From Streptomyces actinomycinicus (lineage in GTDB: Bacteria; Actinomycetota; Actinomycetes; Streptomycetales; Streptomycetaceae): DNA of 64,000 nt. The position numbers and the translations under genes were made by a program. The notes beneath the pieces were generated by a model. That model did not search any database and was not told the origin of the DNA. It was given only the letters and a program-made list of their open reading frames with translations. This document shows, one piece after another, positions 48,767-57,450 of this stretch (within the stretch, counting starts at the first letter, position 1; each line of letters begins with the position of its first letter). The stretch lies in NCBI RefSeq assembly GCF_016741775.1, contig NZ_JAERRK010000026.1:62001-126000 (forward strand). Reading direction: 5' to 3'.

Positions 48767-49663
48767 TCAACGGGCCCGGGGCCGAGCGCCGTTCGCCCGT
48801 GCACCGCGGGTGACCAGGGCCCCGGCCGCGGTGCGCCGGCCGGGCTCGATCTGCCCGGCGAACGCCTGCAGCGCGGCCGAGCTGTTCGGCGGCATGACCG
48901 CCATCAGCCCGCGATCCTGCGCCTCCGCCAGCGCGTCCGCGGCCCGGCTGCCCTCCGCGGCGTGCACCAGACGTACGTGCCCGTCCCCGGACCCCCGCCG
49001 GTCCACCGGCGTCACGGCACCGTGTGTGCCGTCGGGCAGCGTCACCCACAGCTCGAAGTCGTCGAACCGGAAGAAGTCCGCGCCCTTCACGGGCCAGGGG
49101 TAGTGGTGCTCACCCGGCACCTTCGGCAGGATCCCCTGGTGGTGGCCGCGGCTCATCGGCACGCACGCGTTGAACAGCGAGTCGGTCCAGGCCTCGACGC
49201 CGTCGGCGTCCCTGATCGGCGTGCGCAGCAGTTCCTCGGCCTCCTCGTAACCGAGTTCCGCCAGGGCGGGCAGCGTCAGCGGGAAGGCCGCCACGAGAGT
49301 GGCCGCGTCCTGTCGCAGCCGGTCGATCCGCGGCGGCGCGGCGCAGAACTGCATGCTCCACTCGATGCCGACACGCGCCCGGTACATCCGCCAGCCCCGC
49401 TCGGTCATGACCCAGAGGCTGCCGCCGTGGTGCATCTCCCAGTGCTCGGAGCCACCGGGCCGGGGCCCGTACGGCAGGTCCCCGTCGTCCAGCGCGTCGA
49501 GGATCTTGTGTGCCGTCCGTTTCGCGGCCTTGAAGGACGGCGAGTCGAAGCGCTTCGGATGCTCGACCAGGCGGATCTTCCAGGGATGGGTCTCCGATTC
49601 GGTGCCGCCCGGCCTGACCGTGTCGGGCATCCGGGTTGCGGCGACGGTTCCGGCGCGAGCCAT
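48767..49663 (-). CDS. DUF6424-like protein, 298 aa
   Basis: A soluble protein of unknown function. It contains HPWKIRLVEHPKRFDSPSFKAAKRTAHKIL, HWEMHHGGSLWVMTERGWRMYRARVGIEWSMQFCA, EAWTDSLFNACVPMS and DFELWVTLPDGTHGAVTPVDRRGSGDGHVRLVHA, a set I associate with DUF6424 in Streptomyces. No catalytic motif is evident. ATG 49663 has GGAGG about 7 nt upstream. It is convergent with the lyase gene, with 25 bp between stops. Confidence 0.65.
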   Translation of the reverse strand: MARAGTVAATRMPDTVRPGGTESETHPWKIRLVEHPKRFDSPSFKAAKRTAHKILDALDDGDLPYGPRPGGSEHWEMHHGGSLWVMTERGWRMYRARVGIEWSMQFCAAPPRIDRLRQDAATLVAAFPLTLPALAELGYEEAEELLRTPIRDADGVEAWTDSLFNACVPMSRGHHQGILPKVPGEHHYPWPVKGADFFRFDDFELWVTLPDGTHGAVTPVDRRGSGDGHVRLVHAAEGSRAADALAEAQDRGLMAVMPPNSSAALQAFAGQIEPGRRTAAGALVTRGARANGARPRAR

Positions 49664-49863
49664 GATGACCTCCTCGTGCCGCCCGCGGCCCGAGCGGGAC
49701 TCGCGGTGCCGAGAGTGTCCCCTGTGTTTATCGTGCACCTGCGGGACAGGTGGTGCTACCGGTGCCCGGCTGCGCCGCCGTACCACTTCCTCGCCGTACG
49801 CAACCTGCCCCGCCGGCACCGGACTTCCGCCTTTGCCCAGTGCTGCTCCACGAGGAGAGACGA

Positions 49864-50745
49864 TCAGCGTCCGTCGCCGAGGGGTGCCAGCTCGCGGCTG
49901 AGGCGGAGCACGTCGGCGACGGTCCGGGCGTCGGTGCTTCCGCGGTAGGCGGGCACGGGCCGGGCCTCCGGGCCGATGAGGAGGCCGGTCCGCCCGTCCA
50001 GCGAGGCGTCTGTGGCGGCCACGACGGACGACCGGGCGGCGACGGACGCGGGCCCTGCGGTGGAGCGCTCGAAGGTCCGCCGCACCAGTGGCCACAGCAG
50101 CCGCAGGGCCGGGGAGACGATCTTCGGCGAGCGCATGGTGCCGTTGGTCATGTCGGTCGCGGCGCCCCCGGGGTCGGCCGCGAAGACGGAGATTCCACGG
50201 CCCCGGAGGCGCTCGGCCAGGTCCAGGGTGTAGGCGAGGTTGGCTAGCTTGGCCCTGCCGTACCAGTGGAAGCCGTAGTAACCGCCCGGAGGTTCGACGG
50301 CGTCGAAGGTGCGCTTGGCGGTCTGGATCGCACCGGAGGTGACGTTGACGATCCGGCTCGCACCACCGTCCTGGAGCTGGTCGATGAGCAGCTCGGTGAG
50401 CAGGTACGGCGAGAGGTGGTTGACGGCGAAGCTCGCCTCGATCCCGTCGACGGTCCGGCGCCGGTCGGGGAACATGGCGCCGACGTTGTTGACCAGGACG
50501 TTCAGTGGTCCCTCGGCCGCCAGCCGGGCGGCGAGCGTGCGCACCTCGCCGAGCGATGCGAGGTCGGCGGCCAGGAACCGCGGTGCGCCTCCGGTCGAGA
50601 CCTCGGTGATCCGCTCGACCGCGCGGGCGCCGCGGTCGGCGTCGCGGCCGACGACGGTGACGGCGAACCCGCGCGCCGCCAGTCCCAGTGCCGTCTCCAG
50701 CCCGATTCCCCCGGTCCCCGCTGTCACCACTGCCCGCTGTTCCAT
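49864..50745 (-). CDS. Short-chain dehydrogenase/reductase, retinol-dehydrogenase-like, 293 aa
   Basis: An SDR of the longer, RDH/WWOX-like subgroup: TAGTGGIGLETALGLAARG cofactor loop (first Gly replaced in TGxxxGIG as AGTGGIG), VGRD after beta-2 (NADP preference), LVNNVGAMF, and the catalytic NVTSGA ... YYGFHWYGRAKLAN. ATG 50745 has GGAGG/AGAGGG upstream. A TetR gene lies directly upstream in the same direction, and twin 20-bp operators occupy the promoter, so it is probably repressed by that TetR. Confidence 0.88.
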   Translation of the reverse strand: MEQRAVVTAGTGGIGLETALGLAARGFAVTVVGRDADRGARAVERITEVSTGGAPRFLAADLASLGEVRTLAARLAAEGPLNVLVNNVGAMFPDRRRTVDGIEASFAVNHLSPYLLTELLIDQLQDGGASRIVNVTSGAIQTAKRTFDAVEPPGGYYGFHWYGRAKLANLAYTLDLAERLRGRGISVFAADPGGAATDMTNGTMRSPKIVSPALRLLWPLVRRTFERSTAGPASVAARSSVVAATDASLDGRTGLLIGPEARPVPAYRGSTDARTVADVLRLSRELAPLGDGR

Positions 50746-50774
50746 GCCCTCTGTCCCTCCGCCAGCCAGCGAAT

Positions 50775-50834
50775 AAGCGGATAGATATCCGCTTCGATGT
50801 GGATACGCTAACACAAGCGGATAGGCATCCGGTT
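50775..50834. promoter_or_regulatory. Two TetR-like operators 40 bp apart upstream of the SDR gene
   Basis: AAGCGGATAGATATCCGCTT (50775-50794; 9-bp arms) and AAGCGGATAGGCATCCGGTT (50815-50834; imperfect). The exact 40-bp offset puts both on the same DNA face. Confidence 0.7.
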
Positions 50835-50956
50835 AGTTGTCCGGTTCGGTGTGCGGAGGGGTGAGGCGGAGGGGCCGAGGGGCGGCTGCGGGACCCGTGA
50901 GGGAGGAAGGGACTCGGAGGTGAGCCGGCGAGGCGGCAGGGCCTGTTGGGTGAACC

Positions 50957-51001
50957 GGCTCAGAGGGTGGGGGCTCGGAGGGTGGGGGCTCGGAGGGTTG
51001 G
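50957..51001. repeat. 15-bp tandem repeat, 3 copies
   Basis: GGCTCGGAGGGTGGG-like units at 50957, 50972 and 50987, ending just before the TetR stop codon. Confidence 0.85.
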
Positions 51002-51007
51002 CCGGCG

Positions 51008-51586
51008 TCAGTGCGCGGGTCGCAGGCCCTCGAGGAGGATGCCGAGGTAGATCTCGGTGCGCGTCGGGTCGTCGCCGCCGGAACGGACGGCGTGCTCGAT
51101 GCCGCAGACCAGGCGGCGCAGATCGTCGGCCTCGACATCGTGCCGGATCACGCCGGTCCGCCGGGCGCGATCGAGCAGGTGCGCCACGTTCCCGTCCAGC
51201 TCGGCCTTCAGCTCCGCAGTCCGTGCGTCGGTGTCGCTCGGCGACTCGAGCACGGCCGCGAACCCGGTGTCGTCCAGCGCATGGGTGAGTGTGAAGCGCA
51301 GCAGGCGGTGCAGCCCCGCGAGTGCGTCCTCTTCGCCGGCGGCGGCCTGTGCCTCGTCGACCAGCTCCTGGAACCGCTCGGCGGAGAGCGCCTCCCGCAG
51401 CGCGTGCCGGCTGGGAAAGTGCCGGTACACGGTGCCCACGCCCACGCCGGCCAGCCGGGCGATGGTGTTCAGCTGGAGCGAGTCGTCACCGGCGGCCAGT
51501 TGTTCGCGGGCGACCTGCAACACCCGGGCGCGGTTGCGCGCGGCGTCCGCCCGCAGTGCCGCTCCTTGCCCGTTCCTCGGTGTCAC
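51008..51586 (-). CDS. TetR-family regulator, 192 aa, probably leaderless
   Basis: HTH LQLNTIARLAGVGVGTVYRHFPSRHAL (about residues 33-58) plus a helical domain ending YLGILLEGLRP, the common layout of TetR repressors of SDR genes. The start is GTG 51586. No ribosome site precedes it, and TATGCT (51598-51593 on the minus strand) would start the mRNA at the GTG, so a leaderless message is likely. The SDR downstream has twin operators. I infer that this TetR binds AAGCGGATA-NN-TATCCGCTT. Confidence 0.87.
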   Translation of the reverse strand: MTPRNGQGAALRADAARNRARVLQVAREQLAAGDDSLQLNTIARLAGVGVGTVYRHFPSRHALREALSAERFQELVDEAQAAAGEEDALAGLHRLLRFTLTHALDDTGFAAVLESPSDTDARTAELKAELDGNVAHLLDRARRTGVIRHDVEADDLRRLVCGIEHAVRSGGDDPTRTEIYLGILLEGLRPAH

Positions 51587-51742
51587 GGGCCCAGCATAAG
51601 GGTCCGCAGGCCGCGGCAACGTGCCGAGGAGCCGGGCACCGACGCCGGGGCAACCATGCGCGAGATGCCGGGGCACCATGCGGCCGAGGTGTCCGCCGGG
51701 GCCCGGCGAGCGGCGCCGCCCGCACTGCCCCGGCTCGTGACG

Positions 51743-53401
51743 CTACTCGCAGACGGTGCCGTCCTCCGGCACCTCACCCTCGAGCAGATAGGCGTTCACG
51801 GTCTTCGTCACACAGTCGTCGGTGCCGTACGCTCCGTGGCCCTCACCCTTGTTGGTGAGCTCGACGGCCACGCCTTCGCCCAGTTCCTCGGCCATCCGCT
51901 CGGTCCCGGCGTACGGGGTGGCGGGGTCTCCGGTGTTGCCCACGAGGAGGATCGGACCTGCTCCCTCGGCGGAGACGTCCGGAGTCCTGGACTCGCCGTC
52001 GACCGGCCAGTCGGTACAGGACATCAGGCCCACGGCCATGTCCTCACCGAAGACGGGGGAGGCGGCACGGAACTCGGGCAGCATCGCCTCCACGTCGGCC
52101 TCCGTGTAGCGCTCGGAGCTGTCGGCGCAGTGGATGGCCCTGAAGGCGTCGCCGGTGTTGGTGTAGTGGCCGTTGGGGTCGCGGCCGACGTACGAGTCGG
52201 CGATCCGCAGCAGCGTGTCCGCCGTGTTGTTCTGCTGAACCTCCTGGAGGGCACGCGTCAGGTAGGGCCAGTACTCCTCGGAGTACATCGCCGCCATGAT
52301 GCCCGTCTCCGCCAGATCGCGCGTGATCTGGCGGCCGTCGGAGGTGGGCAGCGGATGTTCACCGATCCGGTTGAGCAGTTCGACGATCTCCTTGCGCCCC
52401 TCCTCGACGCTGTTGCCGACCGGACAGTCCGGCTGCGCCACGCAGTCCTTCAGGTAGTTGTCCAGCGCGAGCTGGAAGCCCTTGGTCTGGTCGAGGAGTT
52501 GCTGCGCGTCGTCCTCGGTGGGGTCGACGACGGCGTCGAACACCGCCCGGCCCACGTGCTCGGGGAACAGGTGGGCGTACACGCCGCCGAGTTCGGTGCC
52601 GTAGGAGATGCCGAAGTAGTTGAGCTTGTCGTCGCCCAGGACCTGGCGCAGCAGGTCCATGTCGCGGGCCGCGTCGATCGTGCCCACGTGCGGAAGGATC
52701 TCACCGGAGTTCTGTTCGCAGGCCGGCAGGTACTTGTTCGAAAGTGCGAGGAGGTCCTGCGCCTCCTTGTCGGTCTCCGGCGTGCCGTCGAACTGGGAGA
52801 GGGTTTCGGTGTCCTTGTCGTCCAGACAACGCACGGGCGCGCTGGCCCCGACGCCGCGCGGGTCGAAGCTCACCAGGTCGTAACGGCCGTGCAGTTCCGC
52901 GTACTGCGCCGAGAGCTGCGGAAGGTCGGCGACGCCGGATCCGCCCGGCCCGCCGAAGTTGAACACCAGGGAGCCGATGCGCTCCTCGCCGTCCTGCGGG
53001 CGGGCCTTCGCGCGTATCAGTGCCAGGTCGATGGTTTTGCCGTCCGGGTCGGAGTAGTCGAGCGGGACCTTGAGGGTGGCGCACTCCCAGGGCGTGCCGT
53101 CCGGCAGCGCCCCCGGCGCACTTCCCCCCGGGGACTGCAGGGAAGTGGGGGCCGGACAGCTCTGCCAGTCCAACTGTTGTCGCGTGAGTGAGGTGGGCAG
53201 CGGCGGGCTCTGGTTCCCGGACGACGAGGAGGAGGCGAGGGCGGCCGCTGCCGCGGGCTGGGCCGGGGCCCACACCGCGGAGGATGCGGGGAGGGCGGCA
53301 CCGCCGCAGAGGAGCGCGGTCGAAGCGGCGACCAGGGCGATGCGGGAGCGCTGCCGCTTGGAGGCGGGGGTGACGCGGTGGGGGTGGCCGTTGTAGATCA
53401 T
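51743..53401 (-). CDS. Secreted tripeptidyl aminopeptidase-like alpha/beta hydrolase (Tap/Slp type), 552 aa
   Basis: An exported serine peptidase of the S33 family. The N-terminal signal peptide (SRIALVAASTALLCGGAALPASSA) leads to the hydrolase: GSLVFNFGGPGGSG (oxyanion HGGPG-like), DLVSFDPRGVGAS, and the nucleophile Ser266 in YFGISYGTELGG. The C-terminal TAP-like domain holds the Asp in LLVGNTGDPATPY and the His in GEGHGAYG. Such enzymes clip tripeptides or dipeptides from secreted protein N-termini. ATG 53401 follows AGGAAA by 6 nt. It stands alone. Confidence 0.9.
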   Translation of the reverse strand: MIYNGHPHRVTPASKRQRSRIALVAASTALLCGGAALPASSAVWAPAQPAAAAALASSSSSGNQSPPLPTSLTRQQLDWQSCPAPTSLQSPGGSAPGALPDGTPWECATLKVPLDYSDPDGKTIDLALIRAKARPQDGEERIGSLVFNFGGPGGSGVADLPQLSAQYAELHGRYDLVSFDPRGVGASAPVRCLDDKDTETLSQFDGTPETDKEAQDLLALSNKYLPACEQNSGEILPHVGTIDAARDMDLLRQVLGDDKLNYFGISYGTELGGVYAHLFPEHVGRAVFDAVVDPTEDDAQQLLDQTKGFQLALDNYLKDCVAQPDCPVGNSVEEGRKEIVELLNRIGEHPLPTSDGRQITRDLAETGIMAAMYSEEYWPYLTRALQEVQQNNTADTLLRIADSYVGRDPNGHYTNTGDAFRAIHCADSSERYTEADVEAMLPEFRAASPVFGEDMAVGLMSCTDWPVDGESRTPDVSAEGAGPILLVGNTGDPATPYAGTERMAEELGEGVAVELTNKGEGHGAYGTDDCVTKTVNAYLLEGEVPEDGTVCE

Positions 53402-53762
53402 GAGAGTTTCCTGCTGCCGTCGAGGGTTTTCGCCCCTGCCCCGGGCACTCGGGACGGGCGGTGGAACACCTCAAGTGGGCCCGAGACCGCGCAACGGCGT
53501 CACGCTCCGGAAACTCGGGGCTTGACAGGGGGAACCGGCTGCGCCAGGCGGCCCCACCGGTCAGGGGCAGGCCCTCACCGATCACGGGCCGGCCCTCACC
53601 GTCACACGGCGGCTCCCGCCGATCATGCGGCGACCCCACCGATCGCGTGCCGGCCCCCACCGATCGCGTGCCGGCCCCCACCGATCGCGTGCCGGCCCCC
53701 GCCGATCACGCGGCGGCGGAAACTCCCTGGCGCGACGGCGGACAAGGGCGGAGACTCGTCCC
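53402..53762. other. Gap with 21-bp tandem repeat
   Basis: Positions 53638-53700 hold three copies of a 21-bp unit (CACCGATCGCGTGCCGGCCC core), flanked by diverged copies with GATCACGG from about 53578 to 53715. No gene is recognised in the gap. Confidence 0.75.
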
Positions 53763-54404
53763 GTGACGGACATGGGGGCGTTCCGGGAGGCGGTCACCGC
53801 GTGGGCGGCCGGCGCCCCCGGTGACGCCGCCCGCCATCTGGCCACGTTGCTGTCCGTCCGGACGGTCGTGCTCCTCGAAGGACCGAGCGACGCCGCAGCG
53901 GTCACCGCGCTCGCCGCCGGCCGCGGCCGGAACCTGGCCGCCGAAGGCGTCTGCGTCCTGCCGATGGGCGGTGCCATGAACGTCGGACGCTTCACCCGCC
54001 TCCTCGGACCGCCCGGTCTGGGTCTCCGCCTCACGGGGCTCTGCGACGAGGCGGAGCGTCCCTACTACGCCCGCGGCTGGGAGCGCGCCGGAGCGGCACG
54101 GTCAGTATCCGCCGGTGCGGTACACCCGGGCTTCTTCGTCTGTGCGGCGGACCTGGAGGACGAGCTCATCCGCGCGGTGGGCGTGACCCGGGTGCAGGAG
54201 CTGGTCGGCGCTGAGGGCGAACTGCGCGCGCTCCAAACGTTCCTGCGCCAGCCCCCACAGAAGGGCCGCACCTCCCAGCAGCAGCTGCGGCGCTTCCTCG
54301 GCACGAAGAAGGGGCGCAAGATCCACTACGGTCGCGTCCTCGTCGAGGCCCTCGCCCCCGACGGCGTACCGGCCCCGCTCGACGGCCTGCTCACCAGCCT
54401 GTGA
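53763..54404 (+). CDS. Stand-alone TOPRIM-domain protein (OLD-nuclease C-terminus-like), 213 aa
   Basis: A TOPRIM nucleotidyl-transfer/hydrolase fold. The first acidic motif is TVVLLEGPSDAAAVTALA (catalytic Glu). GVCVLPMGGAMNVGRF follows, then the second acidic motif as GLCDEAE (in place of DxD) and the late FFVCAADLEDELIRAVG typical of the C-terminus of OLD-family nucleases. The ABC-type ATPase half of OLD proteins is missing here and next door. A C-terminal basic stretch (GTKKGRKIHYGR) could touch DNA or RNA. GTG 53763 is chosen, with a GGAG about 10 nt upstream; ATG 53772 is possible. The function is unknown. Confidence 0.75.
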   Translation: MTDMGAFREAVTAWAAGAPGDAARHLATLLSVRTVVLLEGPSDAAAVTALAAGRGRNLAAEGVCVLPMGGAMNVGRFTRLLGPPGLGLRLTGLCDEAERPYYARGWERAGAARSVSAGAVHPGFFVCAADLEDELIRAVGVTRVQELVGAEGELRALQTFLRQPPQKGRTSQQQLRRFLGTKKGRKIHYGRVLVEALAPDGVPAPLDGLLTSL

Positions 54405-54776
54405 CCTCCGGCGACGGTCCCTGACCCGACGCCGGGTCCGCCACGCATCGGACCATCGGCGTCTCTCCCGATTCCGCCCGCCACCAATTCCCACAGCTCC
54501 CGTTCGTCACTGATGCCGACACCGTTGTCAGAGCTGTGGCAGCCGGTCCGCAGCTGTGGGGGAGCGGCGCTCCAAATGCCACTCTCATCCCCCACCACTC
54601 CCGTTGCCCCCACCACGCCCATTACCCCCGTCGCTCCCACTGGCCCCGGAAGCCCCGCTGTTCACAGCCCTCTGCCGCTCAACCGTCGTGTCGCCCGCGT
54701 ATCCTGCTGGCCGCCCGCAAGATTCGCGCCGTGTCGTCGCCGCGTGGGCGGGACGGGAAGCCTGGGGGAGGGTCAC
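54405..54776. other. Gap between TOPRIM and kinase genes
   Basis: Low-complexity CCCCACCAC-type sequence (54590-54660) without a clear repeat period, terminator or gene. Confidence 0.5.
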
Positions 54777-56486
54777 GTGAAACCGCTGGATGCCACCGAT
54801 CCGGCCGCTGTCGGGGGATATCCGGTCCTGGCCCGCCTCGGTGCCGGAGGCATGGGGCAGGTCTATCTGTCCCGTACGACGTCCGGCCGGCCCCTCGCGC
54901 TGAAGACCGTCCGCCCTGATCTGGCCGAGGCTCCGGACTTCGAGGCCCGATTCGCCCGGGAAGTACGCAACAGCGACCTCGTCCGCTCGCCGTTCACCGT
55001 CTCCGTCATCGACTACAGCCCGCCCGGACACCGCCCCCAGTGGCTGGCGACCGAGTACGTCGCGGCACCGTCGTTGGCCGACTGGGTCGTGGCGCACGGC
55101 CCCCTCCCGGCGGTCACGGCGCGAGCGCTGGCCGGTGAACTGGCTGCCGCTCTCGCCGCCGTGCACGACTGCTCGCTGGCACACCGGGACGTCAAGCCGT
55201 CCAACGTCCTCCTGGCCCGCGAGCGGCCCATGCTGATCGACTTCGGCATCGCCCGGGCAGCCGACGACTCACGGCACACGCAGAGCGGCGGCGTCATCGG
55301 CTCTCCCGGCTATCTCGCCCCCGAGCAGGTCTCCCGGGGCATCGTGACCGAGGCCGGCGACGTCTTCTCCCTCGGCTGCGTCCTCGTGTTCGCGGCCACC
55401 GGCCGCAGTCCGTTCCAGCACCCGGAGGAGGAGGTGTCGGCCGCCTCGCTGCTGTACCGCATCGTCCACGAGCAGGCCCACACCGGGGCTCTGCCACCGG
55501 AGTTGCTGCCTGTCGTGATGCGCTGTCTGGCCAAGCTGCCCGAGGAACGGCCCACCAGCAAGGAACTCACGGAACTGCTGCCCCGTCGATCCGGACCGAG
55601 CTGGAAGCAGTCGCTGCCGCCCGGCCTCGACGTCGAACTCGCCGCCCGCGAGGCAGAGGTCTCGCGCCTGGTGCCGGCGCCCGTGGCGACTACGGCTCCA
55701 CCACCGCCCATCCGTGCCACCGCACCACCACCCGTTCCCGGAACGGTTCCCCCCATCCCTGCCACCGCGCCACCACCCGTTCCCGGAACGGTTCCCCCAC
55801 GACCCGCCGAACTCCACCCCATCGGCGCCTTCGGACCACCGCCGTCTCGCGACGCCAGGACGCTCGACGGAGGGGGCGCACCGCCCGGGACGACCGGCAC
55901 CGGCCGGCCCACGGCGCGCGCCTCGCGCGGCTGGTGGACCGCCGCCGCGGCCGCAGCAGTCGCCGTCGTGTCCCTGGTCGCATGGTGGCAGCCGTTCCTC
56001 GGGCGCGATGACCACCCGGATCCGGACCGGAAGGGCGGCGGACACCCGTCTCCCTCCACCTCCGAGACCGTGCGGGCTCTGCCGCAGAAGTGGGCGGGGG
56101 TCTGGACCGGCACCGGGCCGGGCAACCCCCGGGCCGACGGACAACTCGCGCCCCGCACCACCTCGTTCAAGGTCACGCTGACCCTGCACACCGCCTCCGT
56201 CGGAGAACTCGCCGGTAAGCAGGTCAGCAACGTCACGGAGGCCGGTACGGGACGCGAGGTGGGTTGCACCGAAGCTCTGGAACTGCGCGGGGTACGCGGA
56301 GCCACGGCCACTCTCGAAGCGGTCACCAGCCACCCCACCGACCGTTCCGCCTCCTTGCTGAGCTGTGAAAAGGGCCATGTGTACGTCGTAGAACTCTCGG
56401 CCGACGACACGATCTCGCTCGGCGAGGAGGGCGCCCAGTCGGCAGGCGCGCCTTCCCGACTGCACCGCGGTCGGGACACCGGGTAA
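54777..56486 (+). CDS. Transmembrane Ser/Thr protein kinase (PknB-like Hanks type), 569 aa
   Basis: The kinase domain (about residues 13-265) has the full set: Gly loop LGAGGMGQVY, Lys in LALKTV, catalytic HRDVKPSN, DFG, and activation loop ending GSPGYLAPEQ. A 110-residue Pro/Ala linker follows, with a 15-residue unit (ATAPPPVPGTVPP) twice, coded by a 45-bp repeat. One membrane helix is at about 384-402 (TAAAAAAVAVVSLVAWW). An extracellular domain of about 165 residues with two Cys has no PASTA repeats, so the signal sensed is unknown. GTG 54777 follows GGGGGAGGG. Confidence 0.93.
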   Translation: MKPLDATDPAAVGGYPVLARLGAGGMGQVYLSRTTSGRPLALKTVRPDLAEAPDFEARFAREVRNSDLVRSPFTVSVIDYSPPGHRPQWLATEYVAAPSLADWVVAHGPLPAVTARALAGELAAALAAVHDCSLAHRDVKPSNVLLARERPMLIDFGIARAADDSRHTQSGGVIGSPGYLAPEQVSRGIVTEAGDVFSLGCVLVFAATGRSPFQHPEEEVSAASLLYRIVHEQAHTGALPPELLPVVMRCLAKLPEERPTSKELTELLPRRSGPSWKQSLPPGLDVELAAREAEVSRLVPAPVATTAPPPPIRATAPPPVPGTVPPIPATAPPPVPGTVPPRPAELHPIGAFGPPPSRDARTLDGGGAPPGTTGTGRPTARASRGWWTAAAAAAVAVVSLVAWWQPFLGRDDHPDPDRKGGGHPSPSTSETVRALPQKWAGVWTGTGPGNPRADGQLAPRTTSFKVTLTLHTASVGELAGKQVSNVTEAGTGREVGCTEALELRGVRGATATLEAVTSHPTDRSASLLSCEKGHVYVVELSADDTISLGEEGAQSAGAPSRLHRGRDTG

Positions 56487-56889
56487 GCACCCCCCGCACG
56501 GATGTCCCGCCCGGTGGCGAATGTCCCGGCCTATCGGCCCCGCGGCCCAGTGGCACTGCGGCCCAGTGGCCCCTCGGCCCAGAGGCACTGCGGCCCCGCG
56601 GCCCCCCCCCCGCGGCCCAGCCGTTCCGCGGTCGGCGGCACTCGCGCCGGCACCCGGGAGGCGTGGCAGACGGCGACCGGATGCTGCGTACGGTCACCCA
56701 CGGCTCCGAGCACGCTGGCTGCGGCGTAGGCCAGGTGCTCCGCCCAGATGCACGACGCGGCCCGCAGCGGAAGGATCGTGTGGGGGCGCGCTCCGCGAAC
56801 GCTGCGCGGTGCCCGCCCGCCACCGGTTGCTCGGCATGCGTCCGAGCTGGGGAAGACGCCCGTCCCGGCGTTCCGACCGGAGCACTGCC
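56487..56889. other. Gap with low-complexity repeats and a possible minus-strand gene remnant
   Basis: Positions 56540-56630 are GCGGCCCAGTGGC-type degenerate repeats with a run of ten C (56602-56611). The minus strand over about 56660-56820 reads open with strongly coding-like codon use (HTILPLRAASCIWAEHLAYA, then AASVLGAVGDRTQHPVAVCH) but has no start and runs into the repeats. Listed as a possible remnant only. Confidence 0.35.
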
Positions 56890-57450
56890 ATGGTGATCAA
56901 GCGCAATCCGAACCGTCCTGCCGATCCCACGGAACCGGCACCCCCTCCCGCCGCCACGATGCCGTTGGCGACCGCTGCCGACTGCGGCCTGCTGCTCATC
57001 CGGCTCACCTTCGGTCTGTTGATGGCCGCCCACGGGGCTCAGAAGATCTTCGGGTTCTTCGGCGGCCAGGGCCTGACGGCGACCGGCAGGGGCCTGGACG
57101 CTCTGGGGTACCACCCCGGAAAGGTCTTCGCGACGATCGGCGGTCTGTCCGAACTACTCGGTGGTCTGGGCCTGGCCGTCGGCCTCCTTACACCGCTCGC
57201 GGCCGCCGCCCTGATCGGCGTCATGATCAACGCGATGGTCACGGTCACCTACGCCCACGGCCTGTGGGACACGGACGGAGGCGTCGAATACAACGTGTCC
57301 ATCGCTGTCGTCGCCCTGGGCATCGCCGCCATCGGGCCGGGCCGGCTGGCCGCGGACCGCTTCTTCCGCTGGGGCAAGGGCGGCTGGCCCGAGGCCGCCT
57401 TGGCCCTCGGCCTAGGCGGCCTCGGCGCCGCGATCACGCTCGCTCTCTAG
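56890..57450 (+). CDS. DoxX-family membrane protein, 186 aa
   Basis: A four-helix membrane protein of the DoxX type. ADCGLLLIRLTFGLLMAAHGAQKIFGFFGGQG opens the domain, the GLGLAVGLLTPLAAAALIGVMINAMVTV helices follow, and GVEYNVSIAVVALGIAAIGPGRLAADRF closes it. Family roles are unclear (thiosulfate oxidation, redox homeostasis or membrane-thiol systems have been proposed). ATG 56890 has CGGAG about 8 nt upstream. The N-terminal 35 residues are polar and Pro-rich. It is followed directly by a 12-bp repeat array. Confidence 0.88.
   Translation: MVIKRNPNRPADPTEPAPPPAATMPLATAADCGLLLIRLTFGLLMAAHGAQKIFGFFGGQGLTATGRGLDALGYHPGKVFATIGGLSELLGGLGLAVGLLTPLAAAALIGVMINAMVTVTYAHGLWDTDGGVEYNVSIAVVALGIAAIGPGRLAADRFFRWGKGGWPEAALALGLGGLGAAITLAL

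Noticed and set aside
53578..53715. Regular repeats resembling a CRISPR array
   Set aside because: The 21-bp units are directly contiguous with no unique spacers, and no cas genes occur. The same holds for the other tandem arrays.
56602..56611. Run of ten C as a phase-variation switch
   Set aside because: It lies in no supported gene and not in a promoter spacer, so slippage would have no evident effect.
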